Assembly (NCBI RefSeq): GCF_050586465.1
Contig: NZ_JBOCEG010000001.1
Span: 62,001-126,000 of the forward strand
DNA from: CAJXYS01 sp913063035
Lineage (GTDB): Bacteria; Pseudomonadota; Alphaproteobacteria; Rhodobacterales; Rhodobacteraceae
Reading direction: 5' to 3'
Length of the DNA stretch: 64,000 nucleotides
The translations under genes and the position numbers were made by a program. Shown here piece after piece: positions 1 through 12,974 of the stretch (position 1 is its first letter; every line of letters begins with the position of its first letter). The notes under the pieces are model-generated. The model made no database searches, was not told the origin of the DNA, and worked only from the letters and a program-made list of their open reading frames with translations.

Positions 1-2918
<2,918 letters not shown>

Positions 2919-2941
2919 TCCCGGCGCAGCCCGGACATGAT

Positions 2942-2970
2942 AAGGCCCGGCCGGAAACGGCCGGGCCTTT
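2942..2970 (+). terminator. Rho-independent terminator of rpoC
   Basis: A perfect 11-bp GC-rich stem (2942-2952 pairs with 2959-2969) has a 6-base loop and ends in a short TTT. It lies 24 bases after the rpoC stop. Confidence 0.8.
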
Positions 2971-3153
2971 CGCATGCCGGGTGGCCCGTCCGGCCCGCCC
3001 CGGCGGCACGGGCCGCCGGAACCGCGACCGCGGCGCGCGGAAAGGACTGCCGGCGCATCATGCGAGGTACCCCCGTGTCGCGCCCCTGGCCCGCTTCGGG
3101 TGTAGCGGGCAGGCGGGGGCGGTGCTACGTCTGTGCCGTCAGGGGAGGCGCGG

Positions 3154-4029
3154 TTGACGGCGAGCGAGAATACCCGTGCGGCGGTGATGATGATGGCCGG
3201 CATGGCCGGCTTCACGCTGAACGATACCTGCATGAAACTGGTCACGCAGGATCTGCCGCTCTTCCAGGCGATCTTCCTGCGGGGGCTGGGCACCAGCATG
3301 TTGCTGGCCGTTCTCTGTCACCTGGAGGGCGCGCTGCATTTCCGCGTCGCCCGCGGTGACCGCGCGGTGATCGCCTGGCGAACCCTGGGTGAGATCGGCG
3401 CGACGGTCTGTTTCCTGACCGCACTGATGCACATGCCGCTGGCCAACGTGACCGCGGTGTTGCAGTCGCTGCCGCTGGCGGTGACGCTGGCCGGCGCGCT
3501 GTTTCTCGGCGAGGCCGTCGGCTGGCGCCGCTGGCTGGCCATCCTGGCCGGCTTCGCCGGGGTGATGCTGATCGTGCGGCCGGGCACCGAGGGCTTCGAC
3601 CGGTACTCGGTCCTGGCGCTGGGGGCCGTCTGCTTCGTGGTGCTGCGGGATCTCAGCACCCGGCGCCTGACGCCCGGCGTCAGTTCCGCGGCCGTCGCGC
3701 TTGTCACCGCGGTCGCGATCACGCTGGTCGCGGCCGGGGCCTCGGTCTTCGAAAGCTGGGTCTGGCCCGCGCCGGGCAACGTGGCCCTCTTGCTGGCGGC
3801 CTCGGTTCTCATCGTGGGCGGCTACCTGTTCATCGTCCTGGCGATGCGGACCGGCGAGATCGCGGTCGTGGCGCCGTTCCGCTACACCGGGCTGCTCTGG
3901 GCGCTGGCGCTGGGCTGGGCGGTGTTCGGCGATTTCCCGGCCCTGCCGACGCTGCTCGGCGCGGCGATCGTGGTCGGCACGGGCATCTTTACCTTCTACC
4001 GCGAACGCGCCGCGCGCCCCGGCGGCTAG
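3154..4029 (+). CDS. DMT-superfamily transporter, EamA family
   Basis: This is a probable inner-membrane exporter or permease of the drug/metabolite transporter superfamily; the substrate cannot be read from the sequence. The protein is about 291 residues and almost wholly hydrophobic. It shows the family's two tandem EamA halves, about 10 membrane helices in all, with typical family sequence such as LAILAGFAGVMLIVRPG at the end of the first half. I chose the TTG start at 3154 because AGGGGAGG (3141-3148) lies 5 bases upstream. The upstream in-frame GTG at 3133 has no ribosome site. It sits alone between the rpoC terminator and the rpsL promoter, which is unusual because rpoC and rpsL are normally neighbours. 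Confidence 0.85.
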   Translation: MTASENTRAAVMMMAGMAGFTLNDTCMKLVTQDLPLFQAIFLRGLGTSMLLAVLCHLEGALHFRVARGDRAVIAWRTLGEIGATVCFLTALMHMPLANVTAVLQSLPLAVTLAGALFLGEAVGWRRWLAILAGFAGVMLIVRPGTEGFDRYSVLALGAVCFVVLRDLSTRRLTPGVSSAAVALVTAVAITLVAAGASVFESWVWPAPGNVALLLAASVLIVGGYLFIVLAMRTGEIAVVAPFRYTGLLWALALGWAVFGDFPALPTLLGAAIVVGTGIFTFYRERAARPGG

Positions 4030-4037
4030 CCGGGCTG

Positions 4038-4066
4038 TTGACAACCCCCGCGACTCCCCTTATACG
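4038..4066 (+). promoter_or_regulatory. Sigma-70-type promoter for rpsL operon
   Basis: A consensus -35 TTGACA (4038-4043) is followed by a 17-base spacer and the -10 TATACG (4061-4066). It lies about 200 bases ahead of rpsL, leaving a long untranslated leader. It is the best promoter match seen in the ribosomal region. Confidence 0.7.
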
Positions 4067-4267
4067 CGCGTCACTTGCCGGCTCGACCTGCGTGTGGGGT
4101 CGGCTCAAATGCCACAATTTGGCGGTCATGATCCTGGCCAAGCGGCCACGATCCTCTGGAATTCCACCGCGGCGGCCCCGGAAACCCGGGGGCGCAGGCG
4201 GTCTTGGCGTTTTGCAGTTGTGCAGGGCGCAGTGACACATGAACGGGTTGAGATACGGGGAACCGGT

Positions 4268-4639
4268 ATGCCAACGATCCAACAGCTGATCCGCAAGCCG
4301 CGGCAGCCGAAAGTAAAACGCCAGAAGTCCATGCACCTGCAGGCTTGCCCGCAGAAGCGGGGCGTCTGCACGCGCGTCTACACCACGACGCCGAAGAAGC
4401 CGAACTCGGCGATGCGGAAAGTCGCCAAGGTGCGGCTGACCAATGGCTACGAAGTCATCAGCTACATCCCCGGTGAATCCCACAACCTTCAGGAACACTC
4501 CGTCGTGCTCATCCGCGGCGGCCGTGTGAAGGACCTTCCGGGTGTCCGCTACCACATCCTGCGTGGTGTGCTGGATACCCAGGGCGTCAAGGATCGCCGC
4601 CAGCGCCGCTCGAAATACGGCGCCAAGCGTCCGAAGTAA
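4268..4639 (+). CDS. rpsL: 30S ribosomal protein S12
   Basis: S12 lies at the decoding centre of the small subunit and contributes to proofreading. It has 123 residues, the standard length, starting MPTIQQLIRK. The two loops where streptomycin-resistance changes arise are wild-type: Lys43 within TTPKKPNSA and Lys88 within GGRVKDLPGVRYH. It is the first gene of the str group (rpsL-rpsG-fusA-tuf), 12 bases ahead of rpsG. The open frame extends upstream, but the family N-terminus fixes the ATG at 4268. Confidence 0.98.
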   Translation: MPTIQQLIRKPRQPKVKRQKSMHLQACPQKRGVCTRVYTTTPKKPNSAMRKVAKVRLTNGYEVISYIPGESHNLQEHSVVLIRGGRVKDLPGVRYHILRGVLDTQGVKDRRQRRSKYGAKRPK

Positions 4640-4651
4640 GGAGAGAAGTCC

Positions 4652-5122
4652 ATGTCGCGTCGCCACCGCGCCGAGAAACGCGAAATCCTGCCCGATCCGA
4701 AGTTCGGCGACCGGGTGATTTCCAAGTTCATGAACAACATGATGGTCGACGGGAAGAAATCCGTCGCCGAGCGTATCGTCTACAGCGCCTTCGATCGCGT
4801 CGAGGAGAAGCTGAAGCGGGCACCGGTCGAGGTGTTCCACGAGGCGCTCGACAACATCAAGCCGGCCGTCGAGGTCCGCTCCCGCCGTGTCGGCGGCGCC
4901 ACCTACCAGGTTCCCGTCGAGGTGCGCCCCGAACGCCGCGAGGCGCTGGCCATCCGCTGGCTGATCACGGCGTCGCGCGCGCGCAACGAGAACACCATGG
5001 AAGAGCGTCTGGCCGGTGAGCTGATCGACGCCGTCCAGAGCCGCGGCACCGCCGTGAAGAAACGCGAAGACACCCACAAGATGGCCGAGGCGAACAAAGC
5101 CTTCAGCCATTACCGCTGGTAA
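4652..5122 (+). CDS. rpsG: 30S ribosomal protein S7
   Basis: This is the primary 16S rRNA-binding protein that nucleates assembly of the 30S head. It has 156 residues with the family start MSRRHRAEKR and the conserved segment KPAVEVRSRRVGGATYQVPV. The ribosome site AAGGAGAGAAG lies just ahead of the start. Second gene of the str group, between rpsL and fusA. Confidence 0.98.
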   Translation: MSRRHRAEKREILPDPKFGDRVISKFMNNMMVDGKKSVAERIVYSAFDRVEEKLKRAPVEVFHEALDNIKPAVEVRSRRVGGATYQVPVEVRPERREALAIRWLITASRARNENTMEERLAGELIDAVQSRGTAVKKREDTHKMAEANKAFSHYRW

Positions 5123-5143
5123 TCCCCGAAGGTTTCAGAACTC

Positions 5144-7285
5144 ATGGCACGCGAATACTCTCTCAGCCGCTACCGCAACTTCGGTATCATGGCGCATATC
5201 GATGCGGGCAAGACCACCTGCACCGAGCGCATCCTGTTTTACACCGGCAAGTCCCACAAGATCGGCGAAGTCCATGACGGCGCCGCCACGATGGACTGGA
5301 TGGAGCAGGAGCAGGAACGCGGCATCACCATCACCTCGGCCGCGACGACCACCTTCTGGTTCCGCACCGAGGATGGCGAGAACCCGACCGGCATCTACGG
5401 CGACACGCCGCAGGAAGCCAAGTTCCGCTTCAACATCATCGACACCCCGGGCCACGTCGACTTCACCATCGAGGTGGAGCGCTCGCTCGCCGTGCTCGAC
5501 GGTGCCGTCGCGGTGCTGGACGCCAATGCCGGCGTCGAGCCGCAGACCGAGACCGTCTGGCGCCAGGCCGACCGCTACAAGGTTCCGCGCATCGTCTTCG
5601 TCAACAAGATGGACAAGATCGGCGCCGATTTCTGGAACTGCGTGCGCATGATCAAGGACCGGACGGGCGCCACGCCCGCGCCGATCCAGATGCCGATCGG
5701 GGCCGAGGACAAGCTCGAGGGCATCGTCGACCTGGTGACGATGAAGGAATGGGTCTGGAAGGGCGAAGACCTCGGCGCGAGCTGGGTCGTCCAGGACATC
5801 CGTGACGATCTCAAGGACCAGGCCGAGGAAATGCGCGCCGAACTCATCGAGCTCGCCGTCGAGATGGACGACGACGCGATGGAGGCGTATCTTGAGGGCG
5901 AAGAGCCGGATCTGCCGACCCTGCGCGGCCTGATCCGCAAGGGCACGCTGAGCATGGCCTTCGTGCCGGTTCTCGCGGGCTCGGCCTTCAAGAACAAGGG
6001 TGTCCAGCCGCTGCTCAACGCGGTGATCGACTACCTGCCCGGCCCGCTCGACGTGCCGCCCTACATGGGCTTCTCGCCGGATGACGAGACCGAGACCCGC
6101 AACATCGAGCGGACCGCCGATGACGGTCAGCCGTTCTCGGCGCTGGCGTTCAAGATCATGAACGACCCCTTCGTGGGCTCGCTCACCTTCACCCGTATCT
6201 ACTCGGGCACCGTGAAGAAGGGCGAGAGCGTCCTGAACTCGACCAAGGGCAAGAAAGAGCGCATCGGCCGGATGATGATGATGCACTCCAACTCGCGCGA
6301 GGAAATCGAGTGGGCGGGCGCCGGCGACATCATCGCGCTGGCCGGTCTGAAAGAGACCACCACCGGTGACACGCTTTGCGCCGCGAACGCCCAGGTCGTC
6401 ATGGAAACCATGACCTTCCCGGACCCGGTGATCGAGATCGCGGTCGAGCCCAAGACCAAGGCCGACCAGGAAAAGATGAGCCAGGGCCTGCAGCGGCTTG
6501 CCGCCGAGGACCCGTCCTTCAAGGTGGAGACCGATCTGGAATCGGGCCAGACCATCATGAAGGGCATGGGCGAACTTCACCTCGACATCCTCGTCGACCG
6601 CCTCAAGCGGGAGTTCAAGGTCGAGGCGAATATCGGTGCCCCGCAGGTGGCCTATCGCGAGACGATCAGCCACAAGGCCGAGGTGGACTACACCCACAAG
6701 AAGCAGACCGGTGGTTCGGGCCAGTTCGCCCGCGTCAAGCTCGAGATCGAGCCGACCGAGGCCGGCGAGGGCTACAGCTTCGAAAGCCTCATCGTGGGCG
6801 GTTCGGTGCCGAAGGAATACGTCCCCGGCGTCGAGAAGGGCATCGAGTCCGTCATGGACAGCGGCCCGCTCGCCGGCTTCCCGGTGATCGACTTCAAGGT
6901 CAAGCTCATCGACGGCGCCTACCACGACGTCGACTCGAGCGTTCTGGCCTTCGAGATCGCCTCGCGCGCCGCGATGCGCGAAGGTCTGCGCAAGGGCGGC
7001 GCCAAGCTGCTCGAGCCGATCATGCGGGTCGAGGTGGTCACGCCGGAGGAATACACCGGCAACATCATCGGCGATCTGACCAGCCGCCGCGGCCAGGTCC
7101 AGGGCCAGGAGCCGCGCGGCAACGCGATCGTCATCAACGCCTTCGTGCCGCTGGCCAACATGTTCGGCTACATCAACAACCTGCGCTCGATGTCCTCGGG
7201 CCGTGCGCAGTTCACGATGCAGTTCGACCACTACGAGGCGGTCCCGCAGAACATCTCGGAAGAGATCCAGGCGAAATACGCGTGA
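5144..7285 (+). CDS. fusA: Translation elongation factor G
   Basis: This GTPase drives translocation of tRNA and mRNA on the ribosome. It has 713 residues, slightly longer than the usual 700. The G1 motif AHIDAGKTT is at residues 17-25, G3 is DTPGHVDFT and G4 is NKMDK, followed by domains II-V. A short insertion before G3 (around residues 80-95, TEDGENPTGIYGD) accounts for the extra length. Codon use is strongly biased to C-ending codons, unlike the tuf gene that follows. Confidence 0.98.
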   Translation: MAREYSLSRYRNFGIMAHIDAGKTTCTERILFYTGKSHKIGEVHDGAATMDWMEQEQERGITITSAATTTFWFRTEDGENPTGIYGDTPQEAKFRFNIIDTPGHVDFTIEVERSLAVLDGAVAVLDANAGVEPQTETVWRQADRYKVPRIVFVNKMDKIGADFWNCVRMIKDRTGATPAPIQMPIGAEDKLEGIVDLVTMKEWVWKGEDLGASWVVQDIRDDLKDQAEEMRAELIELAVEMDDDAMEAYLEGEEPDLPTLRGLIRKGTLSMAFVPVLAGSAFKNKGVQPLLNAVIDYLPGPLDVPPYMGFSPDDETETRNIERTADDGQPFSALAFKIMNDPFVGSLTFTRIYSGTVKKGESVLNSTKGKKERIGRMMMMHSNSREEIEWAGAGDIIALAGLKETTTGDTLCAANAQVVMETMTFPDPVIEIAVEPKTKADQEKMSQGLQRLAAEDPSFKVETDLESGQTIMKGMGELHLDILVDRLKREFKVEANIGAPQVAYRETISHKAEVDYTHKKQTGGSGQFARVKLEIEPTEAGEGYSFESLIVGGSVPKEYVPGVEKGIESVMDSGPLAGFPVIDFKVKLIDGAYHDVDSSVLAFEIASRAAMREGLRKGGAKLLEPIMRVEVVTPEEYTGNIIGDLTSRRGQVQGQEPRGNAIVINAFVPLANMFGYINNLRSMSSGRAQFTMQFDHYEAVPQNISEEIQAKYA

Positions 7286-7330
7286 GGTGCAGCCGGTTTC
7301 CGGCCGGCCAAGAATTGACAGGAGGCCATC

Positions 7331-8506
<1,176 letters not shown>

Positions 8507-8522
8507 ACCATTCGGGTTCGAC

Positions 8523-8550
8523 GTAGGCCGGGCGATCCCGCCCGGTCTAC
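8523..8550 (+). other. Strong hairpin in tuf-rpsJ gap
   Basis: A 12-bp stem with one G-T pair (8523-8534 with 8539-8550) closes a 4-base loop. No T-tract follows, so it is not a classical terminator. It may be an mRNA processing or stabilising element at the boundary between the str and S10 gene groups. Confidence 0.55.
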
Positions 8551-8580
8551 CTCTCAACCCTAGCCGCGAAAGGCACCGAC

Positions 8581-8889
<309 letters not shown>

Positions 8890-8903
8890 GGAGGGCACCC
8901 GAG

Positions 8904-9749
8904 ATGCGCTCTGGAGTTATCGCAAAGAAGCTGGGCATGACCCGGCTGTTCATGGAGGACGGACGGCAGGTGCCGGTCACCGTTCTTCAACTCGACAATC
9001 TGCAGGTGGTCGCGCAGCGCACCGCCGACAAGGACGGCTATTCGGCGGTCCAGCTCGGCGCGGGCACGGCCAAGGCGAAGCGCGTGTCCAAGGCGATGCG
9101 CGGGCATTTCGCCACCGCCAGCGTTGCGCCGAAGCGCAAGATCGCGGAATTCCGCGTCGCGCCGGAAAACCTGATCGGTATCGGCGAAGAGATCACCGCC
9201 GACCATTACTTCGAGGGGCAGTTCGTGGATGTCTGCGGCACCTCGATCGGTAAGGGGTTCGCGGGCGCCATGAAGCGGCACAATTTCCGCGGCCTCGAGG
9301 CCACCCACGGCGTGTCGATCAGCCACCGCTCGCACGGCTCCACGGGTCAGTGTCAGGATCCGGGCCGCGTGTTCAAGGGCAAGAAGATGGCCGGCCACAT
9401 GGGCGCGGCGCGCGTGACCACGCAGAACCTGCAAGTCGTCAAGACCGACGCCGAGCGGGGCCTGATCATGGTCAAGGGCGCGGTGCCGGGGTCCAAGGGC
9501 GGCTGGGTCACGATCAAGGACGCGGTCAAGAAGCCGACGCCCGACAACGTGATCCTGCCCGCGGCGCTGAAATCCGCCGCCGAGGAAGCCAAGCGCGCCG
9601 CCGAGGAAGCTGCCGCGCAGGCCGCGGCCGAGGAAGAGGCTGCCCGCGAGGCCGCGCTCGCCGAAGAGCAGGCCGCGATCGAGGCGGCCGAGGCCGAGGC
9701 CGAAGAGTCCACCGACGACAACGCCCCCGAAGGAGGCGAGGACAAATGA
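8904..9749 (+). CDS. rplC: 50S ribosomal protein L3 with extended Ala/Glu-rich C-terminus
   Basis: L3 is an early-assembling protein near the peptidyl-transferase centre. The product is 281 residues, against about 210 in E. coli. The conserved core runs from MRSGVIAKKLGMTRLF to about residue 220 and includes the loop SHRSHGSTGQCQDPGRVFKG. The last 60 or so residues are a low-complexity alanine/glutamate tail that would form a charged helix or coiled coil. The open frame continues upstream, but the ATG at 8904 fits the family start and follows GGAGGG. The stop overlaps the rplD start (ATGA). Confidence 0.97.
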   Translation: MRSGVIAKKLGMTRLFMEDGRQVPVTVLQLDNLQVVAQRTADKDGYSAVQLGAGTAKAKRVSKAMRGHFATASVAPKRKIAEFRVAPENLIGIGEEITADHYFEGQFVDVCGTSIGKGFAGAMKRHNFRGLEATHGVSISHRSHGSTGQCQDPGRVFKGKKMAGHMGAARVTTQNLQVVKTDAERGLIMVKGAVPGSKGGWVTIKDAVKKPTPDNVILPAALKSAAEEAKRAAEEAAAQAAAEEEAAREAALAEEQAAIEAAEAEAEESTDDNAPEGGEDK

Positions 9750-10366
9750 AGGCTGAAGTAGTCAAGCTCGACGCGTCGGGCGCGGGCTCGATCGATCTCG
9801 ACGACGAGATCTTCGGCCTGGAGCCGCGCGCGGACATCCTGCACCGCGTCGTGCGCTGGCAGCGCGCGCGGGCCCAGCAGGGGACGCACAAGGTCAAGAC
9901 CCGCTCCGAGACGAGCTACTCGTCGAAGAAGATCTATCGCCAGAAGGGCACCGGTGGCGCACGCCACGGCGACCGGAACGCGCCGATCTTCCGCAAGGGC
10001 GGCATCTACAAGGGCCCGACCCCGCGCAGCCACGCGCATGACCTGCCCAAGAAGGTTCGCAAGCTGGGCCTCAAGCACGCGCTGTCGTCCAAGGCGTCGG
10101 CCGGCGCGCTGATCGTGCTGGACTCGGCCGAGATGGGCGAAGCCAAGACCAAGGAACTGGCCAAGGCGGTCAAGAACCTGGGCTGGAAGCGCGCGCTCGT
10201 CATCGACGGGCCGGAGGTCAACGAGAACTTCGCCCGCGCCGCGGGCAACATCGAGGGTCTCGACGTGCTGCCGAGCCAGGGCGCGAATGTCTATGACATC
10301 CTCAAGCGTGACACGCTGGTGATCACGAAGGCGGGTGTCGAAGCACTGGAGGCTCGACTGAAATGA
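9746..10366 (+). CDS. rplD: 50S ribosomal protein L4
   Basis: L4 lines the exit tunnel with its long loop. In E. coli it also autoregulates the S10 operon. It has 206 residues, with the tunnel-loop segment KKIYRQKGTGGARHGDRNAP and the conserved GPTPRSHAHDLPKKVRKLG. The start (AAGGAGG ahead of it, within the rplC tail) overlaps the rplC stop by 4 bases, and the stop overlaps rplW by 4 bases. This implies translational coupling. Confidence 0.97.
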   Translation: MKAEVVKLDASGAGSIDLDDEIFGLEPRADILHRVVRWQRARAQQGTHKVKTRSETSYSSKKIYRQKGTGGARHGDRNAPIFRKGGIYKGPTPRSHAHDLPKKVRKLGLKHALSSKASAGALIVLDSAEMGEAKTKELAKAVKNLGWKRALVIDGPEVNENFARAAGNIEGLDVLPSQGANVYDILKRDTLVITKAGVEALEARLK

Positions 10367-10659
10367 GCGCGAAACCCCAGCACTACGACGTGATCCGCAA
10401 GCCGGTCATCACCGAGAAGGCCACGATGGCGTCCGAACAGAACGCCGTCGTCTTCGAGGTGGCCATGGACGCGACGAAACCCGCGATCAAGGAAGCGATC
10501 GAGGGGCTCTTCAACGTCAAGGTGAAGGCGGTCAACACCACCGTCACCAAGGGCAAGACCAAGCGGTTCCGCGGCATCAGCGGCCGCCGCAAGGACGTCA
10601 AGAAAGCCTATGTCACGCTCGAGGAAGGCAACACCATCGACGTGACAACCGGCCTCTGA
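10363..10659 (+). CDS. rplW: 50S ribosomal protein L23
   Basis: L23 sits at the tunnel exit and docks trigger factor and SRP. It has 98 residues with the conserved start IRKPVITEKA and the segment NTTVTKGKTKRFRG. Its ATG overlaps the rplD stop. It is followed by a terminator-like hairpin before rplB. Confidence 0.97.
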   Translation: MSAKPQHYDVIRKPVITEKATMASEQNAVVFEVAMDATKPAIKEAIEGLFNVKVKAVNTTVTKGKTKRFRGISGRRKDVKKAYVTLEEGNTIDVTTGL

Positions 10660-10674
10660 TAGAAGACCGCGAAT

Positions 10675-10704
10675 CGCGGCCCCCAGGGGCCGCGTTCCCT
10701 TTTT
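10675..10704 (+). terminator. Terminator-like hairpin between rplW and rplB
   Basis: A perfect stem of 8-9 bp (CGCGGCCCC at 10675-10683 with 10686-10694) is followed by TTCCCTTTTT. It has the form of an intrinsic terminator but lies inside the S10 gene group. It may act as a partial terminator or attenuator. Confidence 0.6.
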
Positions 10705-10747
10705 GAACCAGGGTCCTCAAGACCCAAAGCAACGGAAGACAGAAAGC

Positions 10748-11587
10748 ATGGCACTGAAGTCGTACAAACCGACCACGCCAGGCCAGCGCGGGCTGGTTCT
10801 GATCGACCGTTCGGAGCTTTGGAAAGGACGCCCGGTCAAGGCCCTCACGGAGGGTCTGACCAAGAAAGGCGGCCGGAACAATACCGGACGGATCACGCAG
10901 CGACGTCGCGGCGGCGGGGCGAAGCGCCTCTACCGCGTGGTGGATTTCAAGCGTCGCAAGATGGATGTCCCGGCGACCGTGGAGCGGATCGAATACGATC
11001 CGAACCGGACCGCCTTCATCGCGCTCATCCGCTACCAGGACGGCGAACAGGCCTATATCCTGGCACCGCAGCGGCTCGCGGTGGGCGACACCGTCATCGC
11101 GGCGGCCAAGGCCGACGTGAAACCCGGCAACACGATGCCGTTCGTCGGCATGCCGATCGGCACGATCGTGCACAACATCGAGTTGAAGCCGGGCAAGGGC
11201 GGCCAGCTGGCCCGCGCCGCGGGCACCTACGCGCAGTTCGTGGGGCGCGACGGTGGCTATGCCCAGATCCGCCTGTCCTCGGGCGAGCTGCGGATGGTTC
11301 GCCAGGAATGCCTGGCAACCGTCGGCGCCGTGTCGAATCCGGATCACTCGAACGAGAATTACGGCAAGGCCGGGCGCAACCGTCACTTCGGCAAGCGTCC
11401 CTCGGTCCGTGGCGTGGTGATGAACCCGATCGATCACCCGCATGGCGGCGGCGAAGGCCGCACCTCGGGCGGCCGTCACCCGGTGACGCCCTGGGGTCGT
11501 CCCACCAAGGGTATGCGCACGCGCAAGAACAAGGCGACGGACAAGTACATCATCCGCTCGCGCCACGCACGCAAGAAGGGACGCTAA
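10748..11587 (+). CDS. rplB: 50S ribosomal protein L2
   Basis: L2 is a highly conserved protein needed for subunit joining and peptidyl-transferase activity. It has 279 residues, starting MALKSYKPTTPGQRG. The conserved segment MNPIDHPHGGGEGRTSGGRH near residues 220-240 contains the functionally important histidine. The start at 10748 fits the family; the frame is open for 15 more codons upstream without a ribosome site. rpsS follows after 3 bases. Confidence 0.98.
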   Translation: MALKSYKPTTPGQRGLVLIDRSELWKGRPVKALTEGLTKKGGRNNTGRITQRRRGGGAKRLYRVVDFKRRKMDVPATVERIEYDPNRTAFIALIRYQDGEQAYILAPQRLAVGDTVIAAAKADVKPGNTMPFVGMPIGTIVHNIELKPGKGGQLARAAGTYAQFVGRDGGYAQIRLSSGELRMVRQECLATVGAVSNPDHSNENYGKAGRNRHFGKRPSVRGVVMNPIDHPHGGGEGRTSGGRHPVTPWGRPTKGMRTRKNKATDKYIIRSRHARKKGR

Positions 11588-11590
11588 GCC

Positions 11591-11869
11591 ATGGCACGTT
11601 CTGTTTGGAAGGGCCCCTTCGTTGACGCCCACGTCCTGAAGAAGGCCGAAAAGTCGCGTGAATCCGGCCGCAACGAGGTCATCAAGATCTGGTCGCGCCG
11701 CTCCACCATCCTGCCGCAGTTCGTCGGCCTCACCTTCGGGGTCTACAACGGGCGCAAACACATTCCCGTCCTCGTCACCGAGGACATGATCGGCCAGAAG
11801 TTCGGGGAATACTCGCCGAGCCGCACCTATTACGGGCACATGGCCGACAAGAAGGCGAAAAGGAAGTAA
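11591..11869 (+). CDS. rpsS: 30S ribosomal protein S19
   Basis: This 30S head protein has 92 residues, with the family start MARSVWKGPFVD and conserved segment RRSTILPQFVGLTFGVYNG. The rplB stop is 3 bases upstream and rplV begins 5 bases downstream. Confidence 0.98.
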   Translation: MARSVWKGPFVDAHVLKKAEKSRESGRNEVIKIWSRRSTILPQFVGLTFGVYNGRKHIPVLVTEDMIGQKFGEYSPSRTYYGHMADKKAKRK

Positions 11870-11874
11870 TCGTC

Positions 11875-12255
11875 ATGGGTAAGGACAAGAATCCGCGCCG
11901 CGTGGCGGAGAACGAGGCGATGGCCAAGACGCGCATGCTCCGGACGTCGCCGCAGAAACTGAACCTGGTCGCCGCGATGATCCGCGGCAAGAAGGTGGAC
12001 AAGGCGCTTGCCGATCTCACCTTCTCGAAGAAGCGGATCGCGCAGGATGTGCGCAAGTGCCTCCAGTCGGCCATCGCGAACGCCGAGAACAACCACAACC
12101 TTGACGTGGACGAGCTGGTCGTCGCCGAGGCCTTCGTGGGCAAGAACCTGGTCATGAAGCGCGGCCGTCCGCGCGCCCGTGGCCGCTTCGGCCGGATCAT
12201 GAAGCCGTTTTCCGAGCTGACCATCAAGGTGCGGCAAGTCGAGGAGCAAGCATAA
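11875..12255 (+). CDS. rplV: 50S ribosomal protein L22
   Basis: L22 has a beta-hairpin that lines the exit tunnel and is a macrolide-resistance site. It has 126 residues, with the conserved LRTSPQKLNLVAAMIRGKKV and the hairpin KRGRPRARGRFGRI. The stop overlaps the rpsC start by one base (TAATG). Confidence 0.98.
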   Translation: MGKDKNPRRVAENEAMAKTRMLRTSPQKLNLVAAMIRGKKVDKALADLTFSKKRIAQDVRKCLQSAIANAENNHNLDVDELVVAEAFVGKNLVMKRGRPRARGRFGRIMKPFSELTIKVRQVEEQA

Positions 12256-12953
12256 TGGGTCAGAAGGTCAATCCGATCGGCATGCGCCTCCAGGTCAACC
12301 GCACCTGGGACAGCCGCTGGTACGCCGACACCAAGGAATACGGCGATCTCCTGCTTGAGGACATCAAGATCAAGGAGTTCATCAAGGACGAGTGCAAGCA
12401 GGCCGGCGTCAGCCGCGTGATCATCGAGCGCCCGCACCGCAAGTGCCGCGTCACGATCCACACCGCGCGCCCGGGCGTGATCATCGGCAAGAAAGGCGCC
12501 GATATCGAGAGCCTGCGCCGCAAGCTGGCGAACCTGACCGACAGCGAGCTGCACCTCAACATCGTCGAGGTTCGCAAGCCCGAGCTGGACGCCGCGCTCG
12601 TGGGCGAGTCCATCGCCCAGCAGCTCGAGCGCCGGGTGTCGTTCCGCCGCGCGATGAAGCGGGCGGTGCAGAACGCCATGCGCATGGGCGCCCAGGGTAT
12701 CCGGGTGAACCTCGCCGGCCGTCTCGGCGGTGCCGAGATTGCCCGCACCGAGTGGTATCGCGAGGGCCGCGTCCCGCTGCACACGCTGCGCGCGGATATC
12801 GACTACGCCAATGTCGAGGCGTCGACCCCCTACGGCATCATCGGGATCAAGGTCTGGATCTTCAAAGGCGAGATCATGGAACACGACCCGTCCGCCCGCG
12901 ATCGCCGCCAACAGGAATTGCAGGAAGGCGGCGGCCCGCGTCCGCGCCGCTGA
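12255..12953 (+). CDS. rpsC: 30S ribosomal protein S3
   Basis: S3 forms part of the mRNA entry channel. It has 232 residues. The start MGQKVNPIGMRL and the KH-domain signature PGVIIGKKGADIE are clear, and the C-terminal domain reads LAGRLGGAEIARTEWYREGR. Its start codon is coupled to the rplV stop. Confidence 0.98.
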   Translation: MGQKVNPIGMRLQVNRTWDSRWYADTKEYGDLLLEDIKIKEFIKDECKQAGVSRVIIERPHRKCRVTIHTARPGVIIGKKGADIESLRRKLANLTDSELHLNIVEVRKPELDAALVGESIAQQLERRVSFRRAMKRAVQNAMRMGAQGIRVNLAGRLGGAEIARTEWYREGRVPLHTLRADIDYANVEASTPYGIIGIKVWIFKGEIMEHDPSARDRRQQELQEGGGPRPRR

Positions 12954-12974
12954 TCCTTCCCAGGGAGAAGAGAG

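Noticed and set aside
3133..3153. GTG start for the EamA transporter
   Set aside because: It would place the strong ribosome site inside the gene; the TTG at 3154 has correct spacing.
7315..7320. TTGACA just ahead of tuf as a promoter
   Set aside because: It adjoins the ribosome site, and no -10 fits before the start codon.
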